A stretch of DNA of 64,000 nucleotides from Methanosarcina sp. UBA293 (GTDB taxonomy: Archaea; Halobacteriota; Methanosarcinia; Methanosarcinales; Methanosarcinaceae), in contig DALS01000003.1 of NCBI GenBank assembly GCA_002499445.1, positions 34,959 to 98,958 on the forward strand, in the 5' to 3' direction. Made by a program: the position numbers and the translations under genes. Positions within the stretch are counted from its first letter, which is position 1, and every line of letters starts with the position of its first letter. The notes under the pieces were generated by a model, which worked only from the letters and a program-made list of their open reading frames with translations, did not search any database and had not been told where the DNA came from. This document shows positions 7,703-17,817 of the stretch, one piece after another.

Positions 7703-8719
7703 ATGGGCACAAATATAGGCGACCTACTCCAGAAAAGAAAAATTGAGCTTTCAAATCTTACAAACCGAGTGGTTGCAATTGATGCATTTAATACTTTGCA
7801 CCAGTTTTTGAGCATTATTCGCCAACGGGATGGGAGTCCTCTTGTCGATTCTGAGGGAAGAGTGACTTCCCATCTCTCAGGCCTACTCTACCGGACAGCG
7901 AGCCTTGTTGAAGCTGGTAGCAAACCTCTTTTTGTTTTTGACGGTGAGCCTCCTGATCTGAAGTCCGAAACTCTGAGCCGAAGGAAAGAAATTAGGGAAT
8001 CTTCACGGGAAAAATGGGAAAATGCAAAGGCTGTGGGAGATCTCGAATCAGCTTATAAGTATGCTCAAGCTTCCTCAAAGGTAAACCAGGAGATCGTTGA
8101 AGATTCCAAATATCTTCTCAAAATTATGGGAATTCCTTTTGTTCAAGCACCCTGCGAAGGGGAAGCACAGGCTGCACATATGGTTCTCAAAAAGGATGCC
8201 AATTGCGTTGCTTCTCAGGACTATGATTCATTCCTTTTTGGAGCTCCGACTGTTGTCCGTAACCTGGCTGTAACAGGAAAACGCAAGCTTCCGGGAAAGA
8301 ATGTCTATGTTGATGTCGAACCCGAAATAATCAAATTGGATGAGACTTTAGAAACCCTGAACATTACCAGGGAGCAACTGATAGATATCGCGATCTGTGT
8401 AGGTACGGATTATAATAAAGGATTGGAAAAGGTAGGCCCTAAAACAGCTCTTAAATTAGTTAAAAAGCATGGGGATATTTATACTCTACTCCGTGAAAAA
8501 GGGGCAGATATCGAAGCTGTGGACCGAATAAGAGATATTTTTCTCAATCCTGAAGTAACGGATAATTATGAAATAAGCTGGGGCAAACCTGACTCTGAAA
8601 AACTCCTCGAATTCCTTTGTGAGAGTCACGACTTCTCGGTTGACAGGGTGGGAAAAGCTGCAGAACGCCTTAAAGCCGCCTCAGGAGCTAAACAGAAAAC
8701 TCTTGATCAATGGTTTTAA
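7703..8719 (+). CDS. fen: Flap endonuclease 1
   Basis: Structure-specific 5' nuclease that removes flaps in Okazaki-fragment processing and long-patch repair. The 338-residue protein begins MGTNIGDLL, as archaeal FEN-1 does. Metal-site acidic residues appear in VVAIDAFNTLHQF, FVFDGEPPDLK, PCEGEAQAAHM, ASQDYDSFLFG and ICVGTDYNKGL. The C terminus KQKTLDQWF is a PIP box for the PCNA clamp. An in-frame ATG 17 codons upstream (7652) exists, but homology and GAGGGTAAAC just before 7703 favour the later start. Confidence 0.95.
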   Translation: MGTNIGDLLQKRKIELSNLTNRVVAIDAFNTLHQFLSIIRQRDGSPLVDSEGRVTSHLSGLLYRTASLVEAGSKPLFVFDGEPPDLKSETLSRRKEIRESSREKWENAKAVGDLESAYKYAQASSKVNQEIVEDSKYLLKIMGIPFVQAPCEGEAQAAHMVLKKDANCVASQDYDSFLFGAPTVVRNLAVTGKRKLPGKNVYVDVEPEIIKLDETLETLNITREQLIDIAICVGTDYNKGLEKVGPKTALKLVKKHGDIYTLLREKGADIEAVDRIRDIFLNPEVTDNYEISWGKPDSEKLLEFLCESHDFSVDRVGKAAERLKAASGAKQKTLDQWF

Positions 8720-8789
8720 CAAATTTTCTGAACATGAACACCACGATCTAGCTTCTTACTCTCGCTGGGTCTGTAAGGCTTTCAAACTT

Positions 8790-9746
8790 TCAAACTCTGG
8801 AAATCTCCGCGCCGCTATTTTTTGCCCTTGTAAGCATGACAGTCCCGCCAACGGATTCATCAAGCATTTTCTGGACTTCTGCCTGGAGCTGCCTGCCTTC
8901 CGATCTATTGTCTACAAAGGAGTACACTACAGGTCCAAAGGAACTTACCCCTGCTCCATAACTCTGGCTGCGCATGAAAGAAGCGATATCTTTCACAAAT
9001 TGGGGCCAGATAAGATTCTCCCTTTTGTTGAACCCGACAATCTGGACGTGATTTACTGCGGCTCCGAAACTCTCAATGTCTTCTTCGATTACAGCAGGCA
9101 TCATCTGCATGAGCACTACATGGGAGATTTCCCTGACTTCCTCTATAGGAAGAGGGCAAAATTTCTTGAAAGTGTCGATTTCCTCTTGGTCATGCATTCC
9201 CTTTTCATTAGGAATTGCTACCACCATATCCCATTCAGGAAAGTCCTCTCTGAAGAGTACGGGTCCTGGGGGTACGGGGCAAGCAGCCGACGGCATAAAA
9301 CCACCTTTATCCTTAAATCTATGGCCTCCGTCAACTATGAATCCGCCCTTCTCAAAAGCAGTTACCCCTATACCTGAAGTTCCTCCTCTTTTTACTGCAA
9401 GTGCAAGTTCTCTAACACTTTTCCCAAGCCCATAAAGTTCATTCACAGCTGCTGCTGCAGCCAGGGAAGACTGAGTCCCTGATCCGAAACCCACATGGGC
9501 TGGGTACGCTTCCTGTACGTTGATTCTTATTCCTTTCCCTTTAGGGAGCAGGGATTCTGTAGCTCTTTTCATTCGATCGGCAAAATCCTGCAGCCCTTCG
9601 ATAATGGTTCCTTCGGCTTCTTCTGCCGTAATCCTTATATTGGGATAGGAAAGGGCCAGTCCTGCTCCTCCATCAACTCTTCCGATCTCTCCATTCATAT
9701 CAATGAGGGTTAAATGAAGCCGACAAGGAGCAGTTATTTTGATCAT
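8790..9746 (-). CDS. mptG: Beta-ribofuranosylaminobenzene 5'-phosphate synthase
   Basis: Condenses PRPP with 4-hydroxybenzoate or p-aminobenzoate in tetrahydro(sarcina)pterin synthesis, the C1 carrier of methanogenesis. The 318-residue protein has the GHMP-kinase fold: PCRLHLTLIDMNGEIGRVDGGAGLAL at the N terminus (seen in pieces) and the glycine-rich VGFGSGTQSSLAAAAAV loop near residue 90. GGTSGIGVTAFEKGGFIVDGG follows. Length and motifs fit archaeal RFAP synthase. It lies convergent with fen, separated by 70 bp. Confidence 0.9.
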   Translation of the reverse strand: MIKITAPCRLHLTLIDMNGEIGRVDGGAGLALSYPNIRITAEEAEGTIIEGLQDFADRMKRATESLLPKGKGIRINVQEAYPAHVGFGSGTQSSLAAAAAVNELYGLGKSVRELALAVKRGGTSGIGVTAFEKGGFIVDGGHRFKDKGGFMPSAACPVPPGPVLFREDFPEWDMVVAIPNEKGMHDQEEIDTFKKFCPLPIEEVREISHVVLMQMMPAVIEEDIESFGAAVNHVQIVGFNKRENLIWPQFVKDIASFMRSQSYGAGVSSFGPVVYSFVDNRSEGRQLQAEVQKMLDESVGGTVMLTRAKNSGAEISRV

Positions 9747-10016
9747 TGTTATTAAACCTCGAACTAGATTAAAACTTTAGAACTTCCTAGGTATCGGCGC
9801 TCTTTTATTGTAGCTGCTGGCATTTGATCTTTTAATATTACCTTTTATCAAGCCTCTTATTATGGAAATAACACAAAATAAAGAGGGATGAAAGAAAATG
9901 AGAGTAAGTACAGAAAGAAAGTGAAAAATCCTGTAATTTAGATCGTCTTTTTCTATGCTTGGCTCCCAATTTATGATTTCTTTCTAATTAATTACCTATT
10001 TAAGCGTTTCGATTGC

Positions 10017-11567
10017 TTAATCACCCTTTATAATGAGTGATTCTCCTGTCATCTCTTCAGGTTTTTTGATCTTGAGAATTTCCAGAAGAGTTGGTGCAAG
10101 ATCGCACAGTTTTCCATTCTTAAGAGCTTTCACCTCATCATTTCCAGCATAAACACATCTTACCAGATTTGAGGTATGTGCAGTGTGAGGTTCTCCGGTA
10201 GACGAATTTTCCATCTGTTCGGCGTTCCCATGGTCTGCTGTTATAATAGCTACCCCTCCCACTTCTTCCAGAGCTTTTTCAATTCGACCCACACAGTCAT
10301 CTACAGCCTCTACTGCTTTTACTGCGGCCTCAAAAATCCCAGTGTGTCCGACCATATCCATGTTTGCGAAATTAAGAATTATCAAATCGTACTTACCTGA
10401 ATGGATTCTCCTTATCACTTCATCTGTAACTTCATACGCGCTCATCTCGGGTTTGAGATCATAGGTAGCGACTTTTGGTGATGGGATAAGGCAGCGGTCT
10501 TCCCCAGGATAGCATTTTTCCTGCCCTCCATTTAGGAAAAAAGTAACATGGGCATATTTCTCAGTCTCAGCAATCCGAAGTTGGGTAAGCCCATGCTTGC
10601 TCAAAACCTCTCCAAGCACATTGTTCAGTTCTTCAGAAGGGAAAGCTATAGGTAAATCCAGGGTTTCATCGTACTGAGCCATACAAACATAGTAAACCTT
10701 CGGGTGTTTTTCCCTGGTGAAGTCCTCAAATTCTTTATTCACAAAAGCCCATGTAAGTTGCCGTGCCCTATCTGGCCTAAAATTGAAGAAAATCACTGAA
10801 TCATTATCCTGTATTGTCGCCTCAGGTCTTCCTTCTGAATCCGTGATTACAGTTGGTCTCACAAATTCGTCAGTCTCTCCCCTGTTATATGCTTCAGAAA
10901 TTGCAGTCTCTGCATTTGCCGCTGTATATGGGGCAACTCCTATAGTCAGGGCATCATAGGCAAGTTTTGTCCTATCCCAGCGCTTATCTCTGTCCATTGC
11001 GTAGTACCGCCCTGAGATAGTTGCGATTTTAGTGCTCCCGTTCTCCTTACAAAATGTTTCAAGCTCTTTTATATCGTTAAGGGCAGCTTTAGGGGGTACA
11101 TCTCTACCGTCTAGAAAAACATGTATATAAACTTTTTTCAACCCTTTCTCTTGTGCAAGTTTTATAAGGGTATAAAGATGGGTCATATAGCTATGAACGC
11201 CTCCATAAGAGACAAGCCCCATAAGGTGCAGATTAGAATCATTAACTTTGACATTTGAGATTGCATTCAGAAAAGCCGGATTTTTGAAAAAATCTCCGTC
11301 CCTGATAGAGAGATTTATCCGGGTAAGATCCTGATATACAATTCGTCCCGCTCCTATGTTCAGGTGACCTACTTCAGAATTTCCCATCTGGCCTTCAGGA
11401 AGACCTACAGCCTCTCCTGAGGCTTCTAAAAAGCACCAGGGACTTTCCTCCATCAGACGGTCAAGGTTTGGAGTTCTGGCTGCCAGGAGAGCATTTCCTT
11501 CTCTGGCTTTTCTATAGCCCCACCCATCAAGAATAATGAGCATAAGAGGTCTTTTTGCCTGAGTCAT
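10017..11567 (-). CDS. gpmI: 2,3-bisphosphoglycerate-independent phosphoglycerate mutase
   Basis: Interconverts 3- and 2-phosphoglycerate in glycolysis/gluconeogenesis. The 516-residue protein is of the GpmI (alkaline phosphatase superfamily) type: MLIILDGWGYR carries the first metal aspartate, QMGNSEVGHLNIGAGR the phosphoserine site, VHVFLDGRDVPP-like and SGRYYAMDRD blocks bind substrate, and ANMDMVGHTG and ITADHGNAEQM supply the remaining metal ligands. A seven-residue-earlier Met (11585) is in frame; MTQAKRPLMLIILDGWG is preferred by homology. No clear Shine-Dalgarno is seen before either. Confidence 0.95.
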   Translation of the reverse strand: MTQAKRPLMLIILDGWGYRKAREGNALLAARTPNLDRLMEESPWCFLEASGEAVGLPEGQMGNSEVGHLNIGAGRIVYQDLTRINLSIRDGDFFKNPAFLNAISNVKVNDSNLHLMGLVSYGGVHSYMTHLYTLIKLAQEKGLKKVYIHVFLDGRDVPPKAALNDIKELETFCKENGSTKIATISGRYYAMDRDKRWDRTKLAYDALTIGVAPYTAANAETAISEAYNRGETDEFVRPTVITDSEGRPEATIQDNDSVIFFNFRPDRARQLTWAFVNKEFEDFTREKHPKVYYVCMAQYDETLDLPIAFPSEELNNVLGEVLSKHGLTQLRIAETEKYAHVTFFLNGGQEKCYPGEDRCLIPSPKVATYDLKPEMSAYEVTDEVIRRIHSGKYDLIILNFANMDMVGHTGIFEAAVKAVEAVDDCVGRIEKALEEVGGVAIITADHGNAEQMENSSTGEPHTAHTSNLVRCVYAGNDEVKALKNGKLCDLAPTLLEILKIKKPEEMTGESLIIKGD

Positions 11568-11815
11568 ATGAAGCAAAATCCACACATGTTGATAAATAGC
11601 TTATTGTGATAACTCTTAATAACTCTTATAAAAATTTGTATTATATATTTACCATGTATTAAAAATTTACTTACTGTCCTTAATTTTAAGTATTAATAAT
11701 TACATATCTTCAAATTATAAAAAACGGGCACAAAAACAGGTTGTCATCTCAAATATAGATTTTTATAGAAAATTCTGGCTGAATTTACGATTAATGGGCA
11801 GGAGGATTTGATTCT

Positions 11816-12424
11816 ATGAGTCAAGAAATTAAAGATATTATGAGTATTCGTGATATAAAAATAACGGATTTATCCGCAAACCCGGCCCCTCTGGGTTTGA
11901 TGGGCTTCGGAATGACGACTGTGCTTTTAAACATACATAATGCAGGCTTTTATCCGATGAACGCGATGATCCTTTCTATGGGCTTCTTTTATGGTGGGCT
12001 GGCTCAAATTATTGCCGGGATCATGGAATGGAAAAAGGGAAATACTTTCGGGACTACGGCTTTTACGTCATACGGGCTTTTCTGGCTCACCCTGGTAGGG
12101 ATTGTCCTGCTTCCCCAGTCTGAAAACCACGCAGGTCTCGTTACTGAGTCATTCCCGTTTGCAGCATACCTGTTCATGTGGGGAGTTTTTACCCTATTCA
12201 TGTTTGTAGGTACGCTCAAAGGCTCAAAGGCTCTCTCCGTTGTTTTCTTGGCTCTTGCAGTCCTTTTCTTCCTACTTGCGGCAGGAAACTATCTGGGCAG
12301 TGCTGGTGCCGGAATCCTGACAATAGCTGGTTATGAAGGAATCTTTACAGGTCTTGCTGCAATCTATACCGCCCTTGGTCAGGTATTAAATGAAGCATAT
12401 GGAAGGAAAATAGTTCCTTTATAA
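11816..12424 (+). CDS. GPR1/FUN34/YaaH (SatP-type) transporter
   Basis: Inner-membrane transporter of 202 residues, about six hydrophobic segments. The NPAPLGLMGFGMTT opening is the NPAPLGL signature of the AceTr family, whose characterised members carry acetate and succinate. Further blocks are FYGGLAQIIAGIMEWKKGNTFG and FTSYGLFWL. A strong AGGAGG Shine-Dalgarno lies ahead of the ATG. In a methanogen able to use acetate, acetate uptake is a natural reading, but it is inference from family. It is followed by a clear terminator. Confidence 0.9.
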   Translation: MSQEIKDIMSIRDIKITDLSANPAPLGLMGFGMTTVLLNIHNAGFYPMNAMILSMGFFYGGLAQIIAGIMEWKKGNTFGTTAFTSYGLFWLTLVGIVLLPQSENHAGLVTESFPFAAYLFMWGVFTLFMFVGTLKGSKALSVVFLALAVLFFLLAAGNYLGSAGAGILTIAGYEGIFTGLAAIYTALGQVLNEAYGRKIVPL

Positions 12425-12440
12425 TTATGACTTTGTTTGT

Positions 12441-12460
12441 GGGCTTTTTTGCCCTTTTTT
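12441..12460 (+). terminator. Terminator of the SatP-type transporter
   Basis: GGGC-TTTTTT-GCCC followed by six T, 17 bp past the stop codon. Short stem with two T-runs, consistent with archaeal T-rich termination. Confidence 0.65.
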
Positions 12461-13037
12461 CATTTTTTGATCTTTTCTATTCTTCCTCTTTCTTAATCCT
12501 GATGCACTATCAACACAGTAGCTACAATAGGCCAAGAATTTCATTGGCATTGTGGTAATTGTATCGCCAATTAAAGTCTTTTTTTGGCTCAGGAAGGTTT
12601 TTTCCTTAGATCTCTCAGAGTTACAAGAAAGTTGTATCCTTTGATAATTTTTGATCTTGTAATCCCGATAAGGCGGTGAAAATACTGATTTCTGTATTTA
12701 TTGTAATCTTGAGATTTTGAAGTTTCGTTGACCACGCTCTCTCTGATTTATCAATTTCAGAACGAATAAAATTATCCTGTAGATAAGAGCACAATAAGGG
12801 AGCAATCTGACTCTGTCAAATTTTATATTTCTTGTAAAACGTATGCTGATGTCTTTTTATGGAAATATGAAGGCATAAATTCTTTCTAAATTAGGTGTTA
12901 GCTCACTCAGTTAACATTAGTTTACTCAGCTATTGTTAATTTATGTCTCTAATTTTAGCTTACTTCTCTTATTCTATATGCGTTATAAAAACTTCTACCA
13001 GGTAAATAATATTTGAAGGTCCTCCAGTATTACTTTT
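12461..13037. other. Non-coding spacer
   Basis: About 580 AT-rich bases. No ORF, RNA gene or repeat was recognised. A TATA-like ATAATATTTGAAGG near 13006 may belong to the following gene, which lacks a visible Shine-Dalgarno. Confidence 0.35.
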
Positions 13038-13988
13038 ATGAGCTTCAATGTATTTTTTGGAAGTTTTGGGCGTTTTCTAAGGTACCGACAAAAGAACATT
13101 TTTAAATCAAGGGGAAAGAATGCTACATTTGAACTCTTAAAAAGTTCTATTTTGGTTGCATTTTCAGGCGCGCTACGAATTCATATCGCTTTCCTCCTGC
13201 TTCAAACCAGTTTGCCTAGTAAAACTAGTTCTCATATATCCAATATATTCACATGTATTGCCGGAGGATTAGTAATCTATAGCGTGTATACACTCGACAG
13301 GGCTCTTGGTTCCGAAGAAGATATTATAAACCGGAAGGAATTAAGTGGCTCAAGAAAAGAGATAGGACTTGCAGCCTCTATGCTTACCTTTGTGATAGGG
13401 AGCTATTTACTTGCAAAAGAAGGAATGATCGCACTTGCATTTTTACCTCTTATAATTGGCTTCCTTTACAGTAAAGGTATTAAAATTGGAAAATTCGCTT
13501 TGAAACTCAAAGGTGGGCTTGGGGTCAAAAACTTTGTTGTAGGTCTCACCTGGGGTGTTTTCATTTCAGGGCTTGCAGGTAGTACCTGTAAAAGCATATT
13601 TCCAATGGTTATAGTTTTCATTTTCTTTGGAGTTAAGCTCTTTATCAATTCTGCTATCTATGATTTCAAAGATATCAAAGGAGATACCCTTGCAGGTATC
13701 AAAACTCTTCCTGTAAGCCTTGGGGTACGAAATACTCGTAATTTTCTTCTCGGTTTGCACCTGTTCTCACATCTGATACTTGGTATTGCTCTAATTAATG
13801 GAGTTCTTGCTCCCGAGCCTCTCATCGTCCTCTATAGCTTCATATGTGGGTTATTCTGCATCCAGAATTATACAAAAAATGATGATGAGGAGCCTCCTTT
13901 CCGGAGTTTAGAAAGAACTATTCTCGTGGATGGAGAGTCTACCTCAATTGTCGGACTGAGAACGATTGCAGTTTCCTTCCTTGTATAA
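13038..13988 (+). CDS. UbiA-family prenyltransferase
   Basis: Integral membrane protein of 316 residues with about eight hydrophobic segments. Two aspartate-rich regions typical of UbiA enzymes are visible: VYTLDRALGSEED near residue 92 (first motif, first Asn/Asp replaced) and DFKDIKGDTLAGIKTLPV near residue 214 (second motif, complete). The family transfers prenyl chains to aromatic or glycerol acceptors, for example digeranylgeranylglyceryl phosphate synthase or quinone/methanophenazine-type pathways; the acceptor here is unknown. The charged N-terminal 35 residues are unusual, and no Shine-Dalgarno precedes the ATG, so the start could be later or the mRNA leaderless. Confidence 0.8.
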   Translation: MSFNVFFGSFGRFLRYRQKNIFKSRGKNATFELLKSSILVAFSGALRIHIAFLLLQTSLPSKTSSHISNIFTCIAGGLVIYSVYTLDRALGSEEDIINRKELSGSRKEIGLAASMLTFVIGSYLLAKEGMIALAFLPLIIGFLYSKGIKIGKFALKLKGGLGVKNFVVGLTWGVFISGLAGSTCKSIFPMVIVFIFFGVKLFINSAIYDFKDIKGDTLAGIKTLPVSLGVRNTRNFLLGLHLFSHLILGIALINGVLAPEPLIVLYSFICGLFCIQNYTKNDDEEPPFRSLERTILVDGESTSIVGLRTIAVSFLV

Positions 13989-14154
13989 AGCATACCTAGC
14001 GTGAGAATCTATGCTTAAATGCGAAAGCAATAAAGCAGGCAAAATATCTCAGAGAATGCGATTCAATTTCCCGGAATTTTCCTGGGATGAAAATACAAGT
14101 CCCTATTCTCCCTATTCAGTCCTAAGATTCCTGGAAAGAAATTCCCAGCAGGCT

Positions 14155-14949
14155 TTATAGATTCTTTATCTCAATGGAGTTCTCTTTATAATGCTTAAAA
14201 AGATCCTCTCCCCATTTAATTGAGGATGAGTCAAAACCCATCAGATCATTTCGAGTGTCGAAGGTTCCGTTTTTGAAAAACAATGAAAGTGATAGGAAAC
14301 GATCTGTCACCACGAAGGCTATCGTTGCATTATCATATACATGTAAACTCGTGTGCTTATATTTAAGGAATTCTCCAATTTCAGTACTATGCTCACTCTT
14401 TATTTTGAAAAATACGTTGGGAGTAAGAATTATGGAGATCGGAATATTATTGCGGGCCAATTCCAGGAACATGGGGGGATGACTTGGAAGAAAAATGGAT
14501 GAAAATCCCACAAATCGTGTGGAAGAAAACACATTTTCCTGAAATGCCTTATGGGTATCGTAAATATGCTCATGTTCATCCCTTACAACTCTGCATTCTT
14601 TAAGCTCCTGGATTCTGTTTAACAATGTCTCGGGAATCGCAGCAAGGTCGTGTTCTCTCCAGAAATCTTCATTTACTTCTATAGCTGTGAGGGTATCTAG
14701 GAAGGGTTTATAATGTGTGGCCGCAACTTCCCCTAAGGCTGTCAACCGATATATTCCATCGTGCCGACTAATTAAATTTGCAGCTTCCATCTCTTTAAGG
14801 CGAGGTAGGATCTCAGGTGACCTCACTCCAAAATAATCTCTGATATCTGAAAGAGTTTTTGGATTCTCGCGAAGTAAAAATAGAATGCCTTTCCTTTTTT
14901 CAGAAAAGGTGAGAACGCTTAAAAGTCCGCTAGATTTCACTTCTATCAC
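14155..14949 (-). CDS. Winged-helix regulator with FilR1 (DUF1724) domain
   Basis: Cytoplasmic transcriptional regulator of 264 residues. Residues 12-80 form a winged helix (EKRKGILFLLRENPKTLSDIRDYF, seen in pieces, then SPEILPRLKEMEAANLI and a wing ending YRLTALGEVAA). The rest matches the methanogen-specific FilR1/DUF1724 ligand-sensing region, with VVRDEHEHIYDTHKAF and ISIILTPNVFFKI. Methanosarcina genomes encode many paralogues; the target and effector are unknown. The start is GTG at 14949 with no clear Shine-Dalgarno; a TATA-like CTATATATAAAA on the opposite strand near 15018-15029 is well placed. Confidence 0.85.
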   Translation of the reverse strand: MIEVKSSGLLSVLTFSEKRKGILFLLRENPKTLSDIRDYFGVRSPEILPRLKEMEAANLISRHDGIYRLTALGEVAATHYKPFLDTLTAIEVNEDFWREHDLAAIPETLLNRIQELKECRVVRDEHEHIYDTHKAFQENVFSSTRFVGFSSIFLPSHPPMFLELARNNIPISIILTPNVFFKIKSEHSTEIGEFLKYKHTSLHVYDNATIAFVVTDRFLSLSLFFKNGTFDTRNDLMGFDSSSIKWGEDLFKHYKENSIEIKNL

Positions 14950-15802
14950 TCGTTGTTTTTAATGTGTTTCTGGAGGTTTGAGATTACTTGTAAGCAATTT
15001 CTTTACTTTTGATCTACTATATATAAAATTTAATTCCCATATCTCTATTTCTTTTATATTTAATCAGGAAATGTCATATCTAAATGATATAACATTACTA
15101 TAATGCTATAAGACTTCACTATATATTATCTTTTTCGAAAGTTTATCTAAGTATAATAACTTTTCTCTTTTATCTAGGAGTTTATGCATCAACCTTCCGG
15201 AAATACCGTCTTTCGTTTTAATATTGTTCCATAATGTATGAAAAATCTATAATCTAATAATATTAGATTATACTATTGATATAACGTTTAAAATTTACTT
15301 TCAGAAAATATAACGGAACTAATATTTAAAAAATTAACGTTCAAAATTAAAAAATAATAAGTAGTTATAAGAACAATTATTTAAAATAAGTATATTCGAT
15401 AGGTTAACTGAAAAATTTGATTTGTAGCAAACTCGCCTGTAACAAACTCTATTCTAGCCGGGGATTCTGTCACTCACAGGATAGATAATGCCAACACAAC
15501 TTTGATTAATAGCAGTGGTCAAATTTAATAAAAAGAAAATTAAACTGATCCTATAACTCTGACTGATCTTGTAGCGTTATATTTAACCCTCTTTATAAAA
15601 ATAGAGTGCTTTTTTCTACCGAGCTTAATATTATTGAACTTAATATATCTTTTTCACTCTAATATTCAAGACTTATGTCAGTTGAGCGCGAAGATGTCTT
15701 GAAGTTTAGCTTGAGAATTTAAGTTTTCCCTGCACTTAGAAGGCAGGGTTATTAAATCGGTTTCAGTTTACTCTTTAATTTATCGATACCCAAAGAAAAT
15801 TC
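14950..15802. other. Long AT-rich non-coding spacer
   Basis: About 850 bp, very AT-rich, with no convincing ORF. Near the purH end an inverted repeat CCCTGC (15728-15733) / GCAGGG (15743-15748) could form a 6-bp hairpin some 55 bp after the purH stop. The upstream part carries the promoter of the FilR1-domain regulator. A small RNA could be hidden here but none can be identified. Confidence 0.35.
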
Positions 15803-17419
15803 TCAATGGAGGAAGTGGCGCATCCCTGTAAAGATCATGGCAACTCCAAGCCGGTTTGCGGCAGCAATGACCTCGTCGTCCCGTATTGATCCGCCTGGCG
15901 AAACTACATAGCGGATATTGTTCTGTGCGGCATAAATTATGCTGTCATCAAAGGGGAAAAAGGCATCTGAGACCATCACACACTCCAACATAATTTTCTG
16001 GCAATAATCCTCAAAGGAGGTTGCAGGATGTTCTCGTTCGTAAATTACCTTGAGATTCTCGATAGCTTTTGTGGCTGCTAGCTTGCGGATCGAGTCTACC
16101 CTATTTGGTTGTCCTGCCCCCATGGCGAGTACCATGAAAAACCCAGGCTCGTATTCATAAGCGAGGATCACTGCATTGGATTTAGTTGTCTTACAGGCTT
16201 TCAGGCAGAATTCCGAGAGAGGGCGTTTCTCTTCTGGATAGGGAATATCTGTTACTGATTCCCATTTTTTATAAAGCTCTGTATCACGACTTTGTTTGAG
16301 CATGCCTCCGATTATGTATTTATAGGTATAATCTGTCCCAAAAACTTCGTTGAGCTCAGGCAGTTTAAGGAGCCTGAGATTTTCACTTTTGTTTTTCAGG
16401 TACTCAAGGGCATCGGGCTTGAAGTCTGGAGCAAGAATTATTTCAACAAATTTTCCATTCAGAAAACTCGCAGCCTCAAGGTCAAAGATTTCATTGGTGC
16501 AGATTATACTTCCATAAGCTGAAATAGGGTCTCCATCCCAGGCAGCCTGAAGAGCCTGCAGGAGTGTGCTTCCGGTAGCAAGCCCGCATGGATTATTATG
16601 TTTTACGATTGCCACTGCAGGATAAGCATTCCCAAGTTCTTTTACTGTCTGAAGAGCATTGTCGGCATCCACATAGTTATTATATGAGAGTTCTTTTCCG
16701 TGCAACTGAATGGCTTTTGCAAGGGTTGGGCCTTCGATTTTTTGGTCCTTATAGAAATAGGCATTTTGATGCCAGTTTTCTCCATAGCGGAGTTTTACGC
16801 CGTCGGTAAAATTTAGACGAAGTACTTCTTCTCCAAGTAGAGCTTTACTCAGGTAACTATCGATGGCTGCGTCATAATCGGCAGTATGCCTAAATGCTTT
16901 AACTGCAAGAGCAGCTCGGGTTGACTCTGAGATTGCTCCTGTTGAGCGCAGTTCTTTAAGAACATGGCCGTAGTCCGATGGGTCAGAGAGCACTGTAACC
17001 GAAAGGTAGTTTTTAGCTGCCGAACGAAGAAGGGTTGGGCCTCCAATATCTATATTTTCGATGGCTTCTTCAAGCTCCACGCTTTCCTTTGAAACCGTTA
17101 CCTCAAACGGATAGAGGTTTACAGCTACCAAATCAATGAGGGAAATATCTTCTTTTACAGCCTCAGCCATCTGCTCCTTGCTTTCTCGTAGGCATAAGAG
17201 CCCGCCATGGATCCTTGGATGGAGAGTTTTGACCCTTCCTCCCATCATCTCTGGAAAGCCTGTAACTTCCGAGACATCGGTAACTTCTATGCCGGCGTCG
17301 CGAAGAATTTTCGCTGTCCCGCCTGTTGAGATTATCTTCACGCCAAGTAATTCAAGCCCACGTGCGAATTCTGCAATTCCTGTCTTGTCTGAGACGCTGA
17401 GCAGTGCTCTTTTTACCAA
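15803..17419 (-). CDS. purH: Bifunctional AICAR formyltransferase/IMP cyclohydrolase
   Basis: Last two steps of purine synthesis. The 538-residue protein has the N-terminal MGS-like cyclohydrolase domain (VKRALLSVSDKTGIAEFA, GGRVKTLHPRIHGGLL, AVNLYPFE, ENIDIGGPTLLRSAAKNY in pieces) and the C-terminal transformylase with the catalytic KHNNPCGLA and SDAFFPFDDSI plus VSPGGSIRDDEVI. Domain lengths are normal. The start is TTG at 17419 supported by GGTGAT about 4 bases ahead and by homology (VKRALLSVSD). Many archaea use PurP/PurO instead; a full PurH fits Methanosarcina. Confidence 0.95.
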   Translation of the reverse strand: MVKRALLSVSDKTGIAEFARGLELLGVKIISTGGTAKILRDAGIEVTDVSEVTGFPEMMGGRVKTLHPRIHGGLLCLRESKEQMAEAVKEDISLIDLVAVNLYPFEVTVSKESVELEEAIENIDIGGPTLLRSAAKNYLSVTVLSDPSDYGHVLKELRSTGAISESTRAALAVKAFRHTADYDAAIDSYLSKALLGEEVLRLNFTDGVKLRYGENWHQNAYFYKDQKIEGPTLAKAIQLHGKELSYNNYVDADNALQTVKELGNAYPAVAIVKHNNPCGLATGSTLLQALQAAWDGDPISAYGSIICTNEIFDLEAASFLNGKFVEIILAPDFKPDALEYLKNKSENLRLLKLPELNEVFGTDYTYKYIIGGMLKQSRDTELYKKWESVTDIPYPEEKRPLSEFCLKACKTTKSNAVILAYEYEPGFFMVLAMGAGQPNRVDSIRKLAATKAIENLKVIYEREHPATSFEDYCQKIMLECVMVSDAFFPFDDSIIYAAQNNIRYVVSPGGSIRDDEVIAAANRLGVAMIFTGMRHFLH

Positions 17420-17817
17420 AAAATCACCAATATACTTGCTTTAAAAATTATTAGCTATAAAGCTTATGGTCAACACATAATTATATTGATTTCATACCAA
17501 AACTTTATTTTCTGCTACTACTAACATTACAACTTCCAGGTATGAAATTTCTTTGGTTTTATGCCCTAAGAAAATCTCTTTTGCATAGCTTTATCCAGCT
17601 AAAGAACCTTTCTATTGCACATTCTTCAAGTGGTAGTCTTTGTTTTAAAGTTCATTGAAGATCTTCTAATTAGTACATCGCTCATATAGAAGAGACTGAG
17701 TCTATTGAGTTTATGCAACTTAGGTATAATATTAGTTTCGTGATAAGCCCAAAGATTAAAATTTGAAAACTTCGTCCTTATAATCGTCCTTATAAAAAAT
17801 AGAAGCATAAGTAGAAT
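17420..17817. other. Non-coding spacer
   Basis: About 400 bp, no gene recognised; it holds the promoter side of purH and the 3' side of the small membrane-protein gene. Confidence 0.35.

Noticed and set aside
15728..15748. CCCTGC/GCAGGG hairpin as purH terminator
   Set aside because: The stem is short, lies 55 bp after the stop and lacks a T-run on the minus strand; kept only as a note.
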